Shown here: one piece after another, positions 6,708 through 16,490 of the stretch | How positions within the stretch are numbered: the stretch's first letter is position 1 | Layout of the letters: each line of letters opens with the position of its first letter | Assembly (NCBI RefSeq): GCF_001436775.1 | Contig: NZ_AYZC01000004.1 | Location: 1 to 54,410, forward strand | Reading direction: 5' to 3' | Source of the DNA: Lactobacillus acetotolerans DSM 20749 = JCM 3825 | GTDB lineage: Bacteria; Bacillota; Bacilli; Lactobacillales; Lactobacillaceae | Length of the DNA stretch: 54,410 nucleotides | The notes under the pieces: model-generated | What the model was told of the DNA's origin: nothing | The model's database searches: none | Seen by the model: only the letters and a program-made list of their open reading frames with translations | Position numbers and translations under genes: made by a program

Positions 6708-7430
6708 CTATTTATCTTCTTCAGATTTAATTTCTTCCAGCATTTTCTTCTCTTCAGTATTTAAATTATAATTCTTTAACATATCTGGCCGATATAAGTA
6801 CGTTGCTTTCAATGCTTCTTTATGCCGCCAACGATCGATCTTTTGATGGTTACCAGAAGTCAATATTTCTGGTACCTTTTTCCCTTCGAAATCCTCAGGC
6901 CGAGTATACTGCGGATACTCTAACAACCCATGAGAGAAACTCTCCTCTACAGGAGAAACAGTATTACCCAAGATACCTGGAATTAGCCGCACGGTAGCGT
7001 CAATCATACTCATAGTTGGCAGTTCCCCACCAGTTAAGACGTAATCACCAATTGAGACAGCTTCATCGGCTAAATCATAAACCCGTTGATCAAATCCTTC
7101 GTAGTGACCACAGATAAAGGTCAATTCTTTTTCTTTAGACCATTCCTGGGCCTTTTTTTGGTTAAAAGTCGCACCTTGTGGAGCCGTAATGATTACCTTT
7201 CCTTTCGATGGAAGTGAATCCAGCGCCTTCTTAATCGGCATAACCTGGAGTACCATCCCTGCGCCACCGCCATATGGTGAGTCATCAACATGGTGGTGAA
7301 CATCAGTAGTAAATTTTCTAAAGTTAACTAAGTTCAGTTCCCATTTACCATCTTCAAGGCCCCTACCCAACATCGAAGTCTTCAACGGTGTAAACATATC
7401 AGGAAAAAGGGTTAAAATGTTAATCTTCAT
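6708..7430 (-). CDS. trmD: tRNA (guanine-N1)-methyltransferase TrmD
   Basis: This 240-residue SPOUT enzyme methylates G37 next to the anticodon, preventing +1 frameshifting. Visible motifs are [10 protein letters not shown] (51-60), the knot residues GHYEGFDQR (108-116) and [11 protein letters not shown] (127-136), all intact. It overlaps the end of rimM by 11 bases, so translation is probably coupled. A strong terminator follows, so rplS is not reached from here. Confidence 0.98.
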   Translation of the reverse strand: MKINILTLFPDMFTPLKTSMLGRGLEDGKWELNLVNFRKFTTDVHHHVDDSPYGGGAGMVLQVMPIKKALDSLPSKGKVIITAPQGATFNQKKAQEWSKEKELTFICGHYEGFDQRVYDLADEAVSIGDYVLTGGELPTMSMIDATVRLIPGILGNTVSPVEESFSHGLLEYPQYTRPEDFEGKKVPEILTSGNHQKIDRWRHKEALKATYLYRPDMLKNYNLNTEEKKMLEEIKSEEDK

Positions 7431-7935
7431 CGCGTAATCCCTCTAATAACTTCACATAAACTTTTTTATTAGCAACGTCTACTTTTTTAACAACGTCTGG
7501 AATATATGGAATCAAATATTCTTTACCCGATTGCTCAGTTACTTGCCAGACATCATTGGCCCCAAGAGACTGAATGTCAGTAATCGTGCCAATTTTTTCT
7601 CCAGATTCAGCGTCAATAACCGTACTATTCAAAATATCACGGTAATAGTAACTGCCTGCAGGCAATTTTTGCTGATTTTCTTGGCTAACCACCAAAATCT
7701 TATCTTTAAGTTCACTAGCTTCTTCAACGGTCGTAATCTCTTTGAATTGGACTAACCAGAATTGCTTAAAAGGCCGCCCCTTTTCAACCGTCAATACCTT
7801 GTCTTCATTGTCTTTTAAAGATAGTTTTGCATTAGCCGCAAAACGTTCTTTAGGAAAATCTGTAATTAACGCTACTTTAACTTCACCATTTAAACCATGT
7901 GTAGATAAAATACGTGCTACATCATAAAATTGCAT
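7420..7935 (-). CDS. rimM: Ribosome maturation factor RimM
   Basis: The 171-residue protein has the N-terminal RimM beta-barrel ([16 protein letters not shown]) and the C-terminal PRC-barrel domain ([26 protein letters not shown]). It binds S19 and assists maturation of the 30S head. It precedes and overlaps trmD. A strong hairpin lies between it and rpsP, so its transcription depends on readthrough or on an unseen promoter in the 75-base gap. No KH-domain gene (ylqC/khpA) lies in that gap. Confidence 0.97.
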   Translation of the reverse strand: MQFYDVARILSTHGLNGEVKVALITDFPKERFAANAKLSLKDNEDKVLTVEKGRPFKQFWLVQFKEITTVEEASELKDKILVVSQENQQKLPAGSYYYRDILNSTVIDAESGEKIGTITDIQSLGANDVWQVTEQSGKEYLIPYIPDVVKKVDVANKKVYVKLLEGLRDED

Positions 7936-7962
7936 TTTTTCTCCCTACGAAATCTAAGTAAG

Positions 7963-7996
7963 AAAAAAAGTTTGAAGCTACCCACTTCAAACTTTT
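7963..7996 (-). terminator. Terminator or attenuator between rpsP and rimM
   Basis: A perfect 12-bp stem (AAAAGTTTGAAG / CTTCAAACTTTT) with 7-base loop is followed on the minus strand by seven T. It lies directly after the rpsP stop inside an otherwise classic operon. Confidence 0.85.
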
Positions 7997-8010
7997 AAAG
8001 TATTTTTTAA

Positions 8011-8283
8011 TTACTTATTTTTCTTTGATTCGTGCAACTTCTTCATTAAGCCGGCGTTGGAAAGAAGTGATCTAACAGTTTCTGAAGGTTGTGCACCTTT
8101 CTTAAGCCAATTAAAGATTTCACCTTCATTAAGCTTCAATTGCTTTGGTTGTGAAACTGGATTATAGTAACCAACTTCTTCGATAAAGCGGCCATCACGA
8201 GGCATTCTTGAATCTGCAACAACGATTCTATAGAATGGCTTTCTCTTGGCACCCATACGGTGCATACGAATTTTTACTGACAT
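8011..8283 (-). CDS. rpsP: 30S ribosomal protein S16
   Basis: The 90-residue protein has the S16 start [25 protein letters not shown] and [12 protein letters not shown], with the usual length. It is an early assembly protein of the 30S body. AGGAGG lies 8 to 9 bases upstream. A consensus-like promoter in the 86-base gap after ffh and a terminator just after its stop suggest that it is partly an independent unit. Confidence 0.98.
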   Translation of the reverse strand: MSVKIRMHRMGAKRKPFYRIVVADSRMPRDGRFIEEVGYYNPVSQPKQLKLNEGEIFNWLKKGAQPSETVRSLLSNAGLMKKLHESKKNK

Positions 8284-8316
8284 AAATTAATTTCCTCCTA
8301 AAACTTAACGATGATT

Positions 8317-8345
8317 AATATACCATTTTTCAAATAAGCTGTAAA
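8317..8345 (-). promoter_or_regulatory. rpsP promoter
   Basis: On the minus strand TTTACA (8340-8345), 17 bases, TATATT (8317-8322), within the ffh-rpsP gap. Confidence 0.65.
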
Positions 8346-8369
8346 GTGTTTTTACTTAACACTTGCTTT

Positions 8370-9797
8370 TTAAGAGTGGAACCTCTTAATCTTCATCCGC
8401 TTCTTCTTGTTCTTCTTAAAGCGTTTGTTCATATGCCGCATGGCCATTTTGCCCATAGGCGTATTCATACCGGGGAGGTTGCCCATGCCTTTCATGTTGC
8501 CCTTAGTAACCTTATTCATCATGTCTCGGGCTTGTTTGAATTGTTTGATCATCCGGTTAACTTCAACTACCGGACGACCGGATCCTGCAGCAATTCGTCG
8601 TCTTCTACTCGGCTTTAAAATATCCGGATCTTCACGTTCCTGTTCAGTCATAGAAGAAACAATTGCCTTAACATGGGCAATTTGCTTTTTATCAATACTT
8701 ACATTCTTCAACTGAGGATTATTAGCCATACCTGGGATCATCTTCATAATCTGATCCAGTGGCCCCATCTTTTGTACCTGATCCAGCTGGTCAACGAAGT
8801 CATTGAAATCGAAGGTATTTTCCTTCATCTTTTCAGCTACTTTGGCTGCTTTCTTTGCGTCGTAATCCTGCTGGGCTTTTTCAATCAAAGTCAGCATATC
8901 ACCCATGCCAAGAATTCTTGAAGCCATCCGGTCTGGGTGGAAGTTTTCCAGGTCAGATAACTTTTCACCCTCACCGGTATAAATAATCGGCTTACCGGTA
9001 ACAGCCCTAATTGAAAGTGCGGCACCACCACGGGTATCGCCATCAAGTTTAGTTAAGACAATACCAGTGATATCTAAACGTTGATCAAAGCCCTTAGCTA
9101 CATCAGTTGCAGCCTGTCCCGTCATCGCGTCGACTACCAAAAGAATGTTATCAGGTTGGGCAACCTTCTTAATTCTTTCCAGTTCTTCCATTAACGGCTC
9201 ATCAATTTCCAGCCGGCCGGCTGTATCGATAATTACATAATCATTTTTATCTTTATCGGCCTGTGCCAACCCATCTTTAACAATCTTAGCAACGTCTTTT
9301 TCATTTGCTTCACTATATACCGGAACCTTTAATTTATCACCGATCTGCTTAAGCTGATCAACGGCGGCAGGACGGTAAATATCGCCCGCGATTAAAAGTA
9401 GCCGAGCATTCTCTTTTTTCTGTAAATGATAGGCAAGTTTACCAACCGTGGTAGTCTTACCGGTACCTTGCAGACCAACCATCATGATAACAGTTGGGAT
9501 ATGCTTGGATTTATTTAAGCCAACCGCGGTTTCACCCATCATTTTAGTTAACTCATCGTTAACTATTTTAATGACCTGCTGGCCCGGATTTAGACTCTCC
9601 TGAACTTCCTTGCCTAATGCTTCCTTCTTAATCTTCTTGATGAAGTCTTTTACAACTTTAAAGTTAACATCGGCTTCTAACAGTGCAAGGCGGATCTCAC
9701 GGCTCGCCTTGTTAATATCATCTTCTGATATTTTCCCTTTGCCAGTTAAATTTTTTAATGCTTTTTGAATTCTTTCACTTAAATTTTCAAAAGCCAT
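8370..9797 (-). CDS. ffh: Signal recognition particle protein Ffh (SRP54)
   Basis: The 475-residue protein has an N domain (1-90), a G domain with GLQGTGKTTT (108-117), DTAGR and TKLDGD, and a Met-rich M domain from about residue 310 ending in a Lys-rich tail. With 4.5S RNA it binds emerging signal sequences and docks with FtsY at the membrane. It starts 4 bases after ylxM, the usual Firmicutes partner. Confidence 0.98.
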   Translation of the reverse strand: MAFENLSERIQKALKNLTGKGKISEDDINKASREIRLALLEADVNFKVVKDFIKKIKKEALGKEVQESLNPGQQVIKIVNDELTKMMGETAVGLNKSKHIPTVIMMVGLQGTGKTTTVGKLAYHLQKKENARLLLIAGDIYRPAAVDQLKQIGDKLKVPVYSEANEKDVAKIVKDGLAQADKDKNDYVIIDTAGRLEIDEPLMEELERIKKVAQPDNILLVVDAMTGQAATDVAKGFDQRLDITGIVLTKLDGDTRGGAALSIRAVTGKPIIYTGEGEKLSDLENFHPDRMASRILGMGDMLTLIEKAQQDYDAKKAAKVAEKMKENTFDFNDFVDQLDQVQKMGPLDQIMKMIPGMANNPQLKNVSIDKKQIAHVKAIVSSMTEQEREDPDILKPSRRRRIAAGSGRPVVEVNRMIKQFKQARDMMNKVTKGNMKGMGNLPGMNTPMGKMAMRHMNKRFKKNKKKRMKIKRFHS

Positions 9798-9801
9798 TGG
9801 G

Positions 9802-10143
9802 TTATTCTCCCCTCATTTGATTTAATAATTTTTTGATACTGCTTCTAGTTTGCTTAATTTTATTTTGCCCGGCAGATTGATAAATTTGAACTAATTCGGA
9901 TTCAATCTTATTATAGTCCCTCTGCATATGGAGTTTTGCTTCGTACTTTTCTAATAACCTGCTCGACCGACGCAAATTATCATAGACGGCTTGCCGCGAA
10001 ACCTTATGATTAGCGGCAATCTCACCTAAAGAATAATCGTTATAATAATAATCTTCAAAGTAAGCTTGCTGCCCCTCTGTCAAAAGCGTTCCGTAATATG
10101 CGTACAAATCGCCAAGTTTTTCATTTTTTTCAAGTTCATCCAT
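9802..10143 (-). CDS. ylxM: YlxM, helix-turn-helix SRP-associated protein
   Basis: The 113-residue protein has a sigma-factor-like helix-turn-helix (SLGEIAANHKVSRQAVYDNLRR) at about residues 38-60. It matches the UPF0122/YlxM family, always found before ffh and thought to modulate SRP GTPase cycling. AAGGTGG precedes the ATG. In most relatives ftsY is directly upstream; here pepD lies between. Confidence 0.92.
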   Translation of the reverse strand: MDELEKNEKLGDLYAYYGTLLTEGQQAYFEDYYYNDYSLGEIAANHKVSRQAVYDNLRRSSRLLEKYEAKLHMQRDYNKIESELVQIYQSAGQNKIKQTRSSIKKLLNQMRGE

Positions 10144-10214
10144 TAAGTTCCACCTTGAACCAGTATAGCAAAAAAGCGGTTGGTTGACGATTAGCCAGCA
10201 CCAATTTATTTGAT

Positions 10215-10242
10215 AAAAAATCCAGCTAGAAATCTAGCTGGA
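10215..10242 (-). terminator. Terminator after pepD
   Basis: A perfect 9-bp stem, TCCAGCTAG / CTAGCTGGA, with 4-base loop and six T on the minus strand, between pepD and ylxM. Confidence 0.9.
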
Positions 10243-10263
10243 CATTTTGATAGCAACTGTTAA

Positions 10264-11688
10264 TTAAAGGTTAGCATCCATATTAAAAGTTAACTTTGAC
10301 ATATTGATTGAATCGATCATCATTTGACCCCAAAGCTTTTCAGTCTTCGTACGTGTATAAGCAACAGTCTTTTGATTTTCTTTGGTAAGGTAATCGGTCA
10401 ATCCTTTACCAGACTTGTTGCCAGCATTCTTAGTAATCTCAGCAACACGGGTACGGTAATACTGGTTAAGGTCAGTCAGATAAGTAATATCAAGTTGAAC
10501 AAATTGTGGGTAATGGCTTTCAACCAAAGCAGCAAATGACTTGTAATACCACCAAGCGTCCTTCATGTTATATTCCATTGAAGTATTGTTATATGAAGGA
10601 TCGGTATCATTCATGTTAGCAAAGAACGGAACGTATGGTGTGAATGCTGGGCCACCAATACATAGCCACATGATAGCAGCCTCATCTTCAGGAACGCCAT
10701 TTCTAATTTGTAAGATATGTGAATTTTGAGTTCTGTTTAAACCAATTGGACGATAACGGTGCTTTTCTTCATCAGTACCCTTGCCAAATGGATCATATGG
10801 TGTGTCTTGGTAGTGACTGCCCAAGACAAATTCAACATCCTCTTTAGCAATCTTCTTGGAAGCTTTGCGAATGAATGGTAAATCACCATCTTGTGGGTCT
10901 TGTTCAATTTCAGGATTGAAGTACTTTTGACCGTACCAAACCCGGTTAGTGTTGTAATGTCGGTCTTGTTCAGTATAAGTACCGAAAATGTGCCGGAAGT
11001 TCCAGCCTTCATGATCAGTATTTAAGTGGTGTTCATCAACGAATTCACGAATACCGTCACTCCACATAAAGTTATCGGGATCATTGAAATCAACCTGTTC
11101 AATTGAAACCCGGTTAGCTGCAACGGCATAAGAATCATCTGGAATTCTTTGTGCTACCCAGTGGTGACCGGTAACAATTTCCATGTACCAGATATCATTC
11201 TTGTCGCTAAATAATACTGAGTTACCAGCTGGTGAACCATACCTAGCAATAAGTTTGCCCAAATATTTAACACCATCTTTAGCAGAATGAATATAAGGAA
11301 GGACAACGGTTTGCATACAATCCTCATCGAGGCCATCTTTAACAAGTGGGTCAAAGGCCAAAGCACGCTCATTGCCGTAAGTTGATTCAGTACATGACAT
11401 AGCAACATTCTCTTGGTTAATACCACTTTCGTCATAATAACCACGGTGTTTATAGTCAACGTTAGGAACAGCAGACACAGCCTGTGCATTTTCTGGTAAA
11501 TCCATCTTAAATTTATTCAACCATGACTTAATCTTACGTCCCTTTTCACCCTTAGCAGCTGGTTCAATAATGAATCTCTGCGGGGTAATTGGACTAAAGG
11601 TATCATCGTTACGGGCAACCATAGTTGAGCCGTCAATTGAGGCTTTTTTGCCAACTAAAACAGTTGTACAAGCGCTATATTCTTTCAT
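10264..11688 (-). CDS. pepD: Dipeptidase, peptidase family C69 (PepD)
   Basis: The 474-residue protein begins MKEYSACTTVLVGKKAS. In C69 (N-terminal nucleophile) dipeptidases the prepeptide before Cys is removed and Cys7 becomes the catalytic N-terminus. DGSTMVARNDD follows as in lactobacillar PepD. It cleaves a broad range of dipeptides in the cytoplasm, the last step after Opp uptake. The ATG at 11688 is chosen for AGGAG, 7 bases upstream; an earlier in-frame start lacks one. It stands between ftsY and ylxM with its own terminator, an insertion into the conserved SRP cluster. Confidence 0.95.
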   Translation of the reverse strand: MKEYSACTTVLVGKKASIDGSTMVARNDDTFSPITPQRFIIEPAAKGEKGRKIKSWLNKFKMDLPENAQAVSAVPNVDYKHRGYYDESGINQENVAMSCTESTYGNERALAFDPLVKDGLDEDCMQTVVLPYIHSAKDGVKYLGKLIARYGSPAGNSVLFSDKNDIWYMEIVTGHHWVAQRIPDDSYAVAANRVSIEQVDFNDPDNFMWSDGIREFVDEHHLNTDHEGWNFRHIFGTYTEQDRHYNTNRVWYGQKYFNPEIEQDPQDGDLPFIRKASKKIAKEDVEFVLGSHYQDTPYDPFGKGTDEEKHRYRPIGLNRTQNSHILQIRNGVPEDEAAIMWLCIGGPAFTPYVPFFANMNDTDPSYNNTSMEYNMKDAWWYYKSFAALVESHYPQFVQLDITYLTDLNQYYRTRVAEITKNAGNKSGKGLTDYLTKENQKTVAYTRTKTEKLWGQMMIDSINMSKLTFNMDANL

Positions 11689-11731
11689 AATTTTCTCCTT
11701 ATAAAAAATACCTATTAAACTCACTTTAACA

Positions 11732-12907
11732 CTAGACTAAGCCATGGAACAAGCCAATGGCATAACTAGCCGCATCAAAGTCAGCTAGATCACCGGCTTT
11801 TTCACCTAAACCAACCAGCTTAACGGGCAGTTTCATCTCATTGCGGATTGCAAGCACAACCCCACCTTTAGACGAGCCGTCTAGCTTAGTCAACACTAAA
11901 CCGGTCAGCTTAGTAGTTTTATCAAAATCTTTTGCTTGAAGCAGCGCATTTTGTCCGGTGGAGCCATCCAAAACAAGCAGGGTTTCAGTGGGTTGATCTG
12001 GCAATAGTTTCTTAATAGTTCGCTGGATCTTTTCCAATTCATTCATTAAATTCTTCTTGTTTTGAAGACGTCCAGCGGTATCTACTAAGAGGTAATCAGC
12101 TTTTTCTTTAATAGCACGTTGAGTTGCGTCATAAACAACTGAAGCCGGGTCTGCCTGAGCTTTTCCTGTGACTACCGGAACACCGACACGTTTGCCCCAT
12201 GCTTCAAGTTGTTCAACGGCCCCAGCCCTAAAAGTATCAGCCGCAGCCAAAAGCACTGATTTGCCTTGATCCTTAAAGCGCTTGGCTAACTTACCAATTG
12301 TGGTAGTCTTACCTGCACCGTTAACACCAACAAAGAGGTAAACATTTGGTTTATCATCTGGACGATAAATTAACTTCTCATCCTCAGAATTACCGTTTTT
12401 GTCATACAAATCAACTAACTTTTGAACGATTACCTGCTTTAATTCATCTCGTGATTTAGCCTTTTTTAATTTAGCCTCATCGCGCAGTTCATCCGTTAAT
12501 TCTTCAGCCGTCTCGTAGCCAACATCAGATTCAATCAATAATTCTTCTAAATCATCAAAAAAGTCCTCATCAACCGTTCTAAATTGAGCAAAGAATTTAT
12601 TTAAACGAGCTCCAAAGCCTTTATTTGTCTTTTCAAGCCCTTTTTCATAAAGCTCAGTTTTATCTTGCTTTTCAGTCTTATCCTCTGATTCTGACCCAGA
12701 ATTAGCTTCTGTTACTTGCTCATCATCTGTTTTAACAGAAGAATTTTGATCGGATTCCGCAGATTTATCTTCTGTTTTATTCTCCTTATTATCCGGATTA
12801 TCTGCTTTTTCTTCAGTTTCAGATCCTTGCTTTTCTTTAGCTTGATCATCTTTATCTACACTTTTTTCACCAAAAAGTGATTTTTTGATTTTATCAAATA
12901 AACCCAA
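11732..12907 (-). CDS. ftsY: Signal recognition particle receptor FtsY
   Basis: The 391-residue protein has a long acidic, Glu/Asp/Lys-rich A domain (1-90) for membrane and translocon contact. The NG GTPase follows, with GVNGAGKTTT (194-203), DTAGR and TKLDGSSKGG. It receives Ffh-ribosome complexes at the membrane. The start is TTG, with GAGGTGA upstream. It follows smc by 2 bases, so the two are surely co-transcribed. Confidence 0.97.
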   Translation of the reverse strand: MGLFDKIKKSLFGEKSVDKDDQAKEKQGSETEEKADNPDNKENKTEDKSAESDQNSSVKTDDEQVTEANSGSESEDKTEKQDKTELYEKGLEKTNKGFGARLNKFFAQFRTVDEDFFDDLEELLIESDVGYETAEELTDELRDEAKLKKAKSRDELKQVIVQKLVDLYDKNGNSEDEKLIYRPDDKPNVYLFVGVNGAGKTTTIGKLAKRFKDQGKSVLLAAADTFRAGAVEQLEAWGKRVGVPVVTGKAQADPASVVYDATQRAIKEKADYLLVDTAGRLQNKKNLMNELEKIQRTIKKLLPDQPTETLLVLDGSTGQNALLQAKDFDKTTKLTGLVLTKLDGSSKGGVVLAIRNEMKLPVKLVGLGEKAGDLADFDAASYAIGLFHGLV

Positions 12908-12909
12908 TC

Positions 12910-15900
12910 TTACTTCACCTCATTTTTATTCTTTATCTCTTTTAATGATACTGAAAGAACTTGCGACACACCAGATTCTTGCATGACCACACCATAGAGC
13001 TGATCCGCCTGTTCCATCATTCCCCGCCTATGCGTAATTACGATAAATTGCGTATGCATATCATATTTCTTCAAAAATTGTGCAAAACGGGTAACGTTCG
13101 CGTCATCCAGGGCTGCTTCAACTTCATCGAGTACACAAAATGGGACTGGCTTCACTTTCAGCATTGCAAAAAGCAGCGTAATTGCTGTTAAAGCACGCTC
13201 CCCACCGGAAAGTAAACTTAAGCGCTGCAGCTTTTTACCAGGCGGTTGAGCGATAATTTCAATCCCCGTATTGAGCATATCATCTGGATCCGTTAAAACA
13301 AGTTTGGCATTCCCACCGCCGAAAACAACTGGGAACAGCTCAGTAAAACTCTTCGCAACTGCAGCGAAAGTTTTACTGAAACGCGTTTTAACTTCATTAT
13401 CAAGCTCAACCATAGATCTTTTCAGGTTATCTCGTGCCTTAAGTAAGTCATTTTGCTGACCATTTAAAAAATCGTACCGTTTTTTAACGTCATCATATTC
13501 GCCGATAGACTTCAAGTTAACCGGACCAATATCCGCAATCGACATGCGGTGCAGCTTAACACTCTTCTTCAGTTTTTTACGATTATCTTCGTCATTCTTC
13601 CCTTCAGCCTGTGACAAAGCGGCTTCATAGGTTAATGAATAATCGGAACTAAGTGTATCAAGCCGTTGGTTGATCGCGCTAGAATACTTAGTTATCTGAA
13701 CAGAAAAATCTTCTTGTTCAACTGCCGCATCCTTGCGTAAATCATAATTTCGACTGGCAACTTGGTCCAGTTGGTTAATCTTTGCATCAAACTGCCCTAG
13801 CTTAGAACTAAGCTCATTTAACTTTTTCTGTAAAGAATCCCGTTTATCAGCAAGTTGTGTTTTTTCTTTCCGTAAATCAGCTTTTTTCTGAGAAGAAATT
13901 TCGCCACTATGATTAATGGTAGATAATTTAGCATTTAAATTATTAATTTGATCTTTATTATCTTGAAGTTTCTTTTCTCTTTCCTGCTTTTGGTTAAGCA
14001 GGTTTTCCAATTTATTAGAATAAACGGCAATTTTAGGATCTAAATCTGACAATTTAGCCTGTACTTTTTTATTTAAGGAAGTAAAGTTTTGAATCCTTTC
14101 TTGAACTTCTTTAATGTTGCTTTTTTGTTCTGTACCCTTCTTAGCAAGCTCATCTTTTTTATTTTCAGCTTCAGAAATTTGCTTCTTAAGCTTAAGTATT
14201 TGTTGCTCTCTTTCTTGCTTATGAGATTCAAATAACTTATTAGCGTCGCTGAGACGCTTAACCTCTTTTTCCTGATTCTGATAAGAAAGAACTGCTTCTC
14301 CTAAATTTTGGTTAATTTTTTGAATATTTTTATTGACTTTGCTTAATTTAGCGGAAAGGTTATCATCTTTGTCGACTAAAGTATTTAAGTTAGCCTGATC
14401 CTCACTTAATTGTGACTTTAATTGCTTAATCTGTTTCTTAAGCTGGGTAATTTCAGCTGCAGTTTGCAGAGGAGAATTATTTCTTTGGTTACGCACACCA
14501 CCAGTCATTGAACCACCTGGAGAAATCACATCCCCATCCATGGTTACGATCCGATAGCGCCCGATTCTGCGTGAAATCTGCAGAGCATTATCAATTGTAT
14601 CAACAATAATGGTGCTTCCAAGCAAATAAGTTATGGCTGCACTAATATCCTGCTTAGCCTCACTACTTACCAGATCGCTGGCAATTCCCTTAAAACCTTT
14701 AAAGGATTTCAACGTAATCACCGTTGAGCGCGGAATCCGATACTGCCTTAAACCATCCAGTGGCAAAAAGGTTGCCCGGCCTGCATGGTTCCTTTTCAGC
14801 CGATTAATTGCGTCCCTTGCACGACCACGTGACTCAGTAACTAAATCCTGAACACCACCGCCTAGTGCTGTAGTCATTGCAGCTTCAAGCTCTATTGGAA
14901 AAGTAATAAGCTCTCCCACAGCTCCAATAACTCCAGGATATTCATCTAAATTATTTAAAACGTTTCTAACACCGTAATAATAGCCTTCGTGACGCTTACG
15001 GATATTTTCAAGGGCGTTATAGCGGGCACTAATCTGCTGCAAGTGATTCCTGCCTTGCGCAACCGTCTGCCGTAAATGATTTAAATCAGCTTGAGCTTTC
15101 TCATGCTTATCCTTTAATTCGGACAGTTCAGCCCGTTCCTTTTTACGTTTAGCAGTTAAAGTTTTGCCTTGCACACTTAATTGTTCCAGATTAGCAGAAG
15201 CTTTTTGCAGCTGCTGGGCAACATCATTATTCTGATAACTACTGTCATCTTGGGTCCGTTTCAATTCAGACTTTAAATAGACAATTTGATTATTATTAGA
15301 GGTCTGATCTTGCAACAATTGAATATAGTCATTACGCAAGTCCTCTAACTTTTTATTTAATTGGTCTGGATCTTCATTCAGTTGAGTAACTAATTTATTC
15401 TTCTGCCTCTTGAGCTCATCCTGCTTTTGCTGTAAATCCTGTTCTTTCTGATTAAAAGCAGTTAATTCGTCTTGAACGGTTTTAATTTGCTTCTTTAATT
15501 CTGCTAATTCATCCCGATACTCGGTTTTAGTTGCTTCATCAAACTGCTTTGATTGCTCGGCTACTTGCAGATTGGTATTCAATTCAGACAGTTTTTTTGT
15601 CAAAGCCAGCAAGTCATTTTGGATTGTATCCCGTTGTTCGCCTAACTGCTTATATTCTGCCCTTTTAGCAACAACGGCACTTTTTGATTCCTTAACCTCA
15701 CTATCAAGTTTTGACAAAAGAACCTGATTCTTATCAGCCTTTGCCTGAACAGCTTCTTTTTTATGATTCAGATCTTCAATTTCAAAAGCAAGCAGGGTCT
15801 TTAATTTTTGGTCAAGACCCGACTTTTGAAACTTATATTCTTTTGCTAAAGAACTCTGCTCATGTAAAGGTTCAATCCTTTTTTCTAATTCTTTAACTAA

Positions 15901-16479
15901 GTCATTAATTCTAACTAAATTATCGTTAGTCTTATCAAGTTGACCCTCAGCTGCCTCTTTTTGCTTCTTAAAATGCAATACGCCGGCTGCTTCTTCAAAG
16001 AGGCTACGCCGGTCTTCTGGACGTGAATTCAGGATTTGATCCACTCGTCCCTGCGAAATTATTGCCAAACTATTCTGAGAAATTCCTGAATCTAAGAAAA
16101 GGGCACGCACGTCACGTAAACGAACGGTTTGCTTATTAATCAAGTACTCACTGTCACCAGAACGCAGAATTTGTCTGCTTATTGCTACTTGATCACTATC
16201 GCAACTTAATTCGTGCTTTTTATTATCAAAAATCATGGTGACTTCAGCGCGGTTGGCGGGCTTGCGAAATTCACTACCAGCAAAAATAACGTCTTTCATG
16301 TTAGAACCACGAAGTGATTTAGCACTTGATTCTCCCATTACCCAACGGATAGCCTCTGTAATATTACTTTTACCACTACCATTAGGACCGACAATTCCGG
16401 TGATTCCGTTATTAAAATGAATAGTTGTTTTTTCAGCGAATGATTTGAAACCATCAATGACTAATTCTCTTAATGGCAC
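12910..16479 (-). CDS. smc: Chromosome segregation ATPase SMC
   Basis: The 1189-residue protein has Walker A GPNGSGKSN (31-39), two long coiled coils around a hinge near residues 500-660 (GVIGAVGELI, ALGGGVQDLV), the ABC signature LSGGERAL and Walker B with FCVLDEVEAALDD near the end. It is the core of bacterial condensin, working with ScpA and ScpB (not in this window). The start is GTG, directly after AGGAGGTG. rnc lies 11 bases upstream, ftsY 2 bases downstream. Confidence 0.98.
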   Translation of the reverse strand: MPLRELVIDGFKSFAEKTTIHFNNGITGIVGPNGSGKSNITEAIRWVMGESSAKSLRGSNMKDVIFAGSEFRKPANRAEVTMIFDNKKHELSCDSDQVAISRQILRSGDSEYLINKQTVRLRDVRALFLDSGISQNSLAIISQGRVDQILNSRPEDRRSLFEEAAGVLHFKKQKEAAEGQLDKTNDNLVRINDLVKELEKRIEPLHEQSSLAKEYKFQKSGLDQKLKTLLAFEIEDLNHKKEAVQAKADKNQVLLSKLDSEVKESKSAVVAKRAEYKQLGEQRDTIQNDLLALTKKLSELNTNLQVAEQSKQFDEATKTEYRDELAELKKQIKTVQDELTAFNQKEQDLQQKQDELKRQKNKLVTQLNEDPDQLNKKLEDLRNDYIQLLQDQTSNNNQIVYLKSELKRTQDDSSYQNNDVAQQLQKASANLEQLSVQGKTLTAKRKKERAELSELKDKHEKAQADLNHLRQTVAQGRNHLQQISARYNALENIRKRHEGYYYGVRNVLNNLDEYPGVIGAVGELITFPIELEAAMTTALGGGVQDLVTESRGRARDAINRLKRNHAGRATFLPLDGLRQYRIPRSTVITLKSFKGFKGIASDLVSSEAKQDISAAITYLLGSTIIVDTIDNALQISRRIGRYRIVTMDGDVISPGGSMTGGVRNQRNNSPLQTAAEITQLKKQIKQLKSQLSEDQANLNTLVDKDDNLSAKLSKVNKNIQKINQNLGEAVLSYQNQEKEVKRLSDANKLFESHKQEREQQILKLKKQISEAENKKDELAKKGTEQKSNIKEVQERIQNFTSLNKKVQAKLSDLDPKIAVYSNKLENLLNQKQEREKKLQDNKDQINNLNAKLSTINHSGEISSQKKADLRKEKTQLADKRDSLQKKLNELSSKLGQFDAKINQLDQVASRNYDLRKDAAVEQEDFSVQITKYSSAINQRLDTLSSDYSLTYEAALSQAEGKNDEDNRKKLKKSVKLHRMSIADIGPVNLKSIGEYDDVKKRYDFLNGQQNDLLKARDNLKRSMVELDNEVKTRFSKTFAAVAKSFTELFPVVFGGGNAKLVLTDPDDMLNTGIEIIAQPPGKKLQRLSLLSGGERALTAITLLFAMLKVKPVPFCVLDEVEAALDDANVTRFAQFLKKYDMHTQFIVITHRRGMMEQADQLYGVVMQESGVSQVLSVSLKEIKNKNEVK

Positions 16480-16490
16480 ACACCCACCTC

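Noticed and set aside
11154-11489. Long minus-strand open frame inside pepD
   Set aside because: Out-of-frame shadow of pepD, with atypical composition and no start signal.
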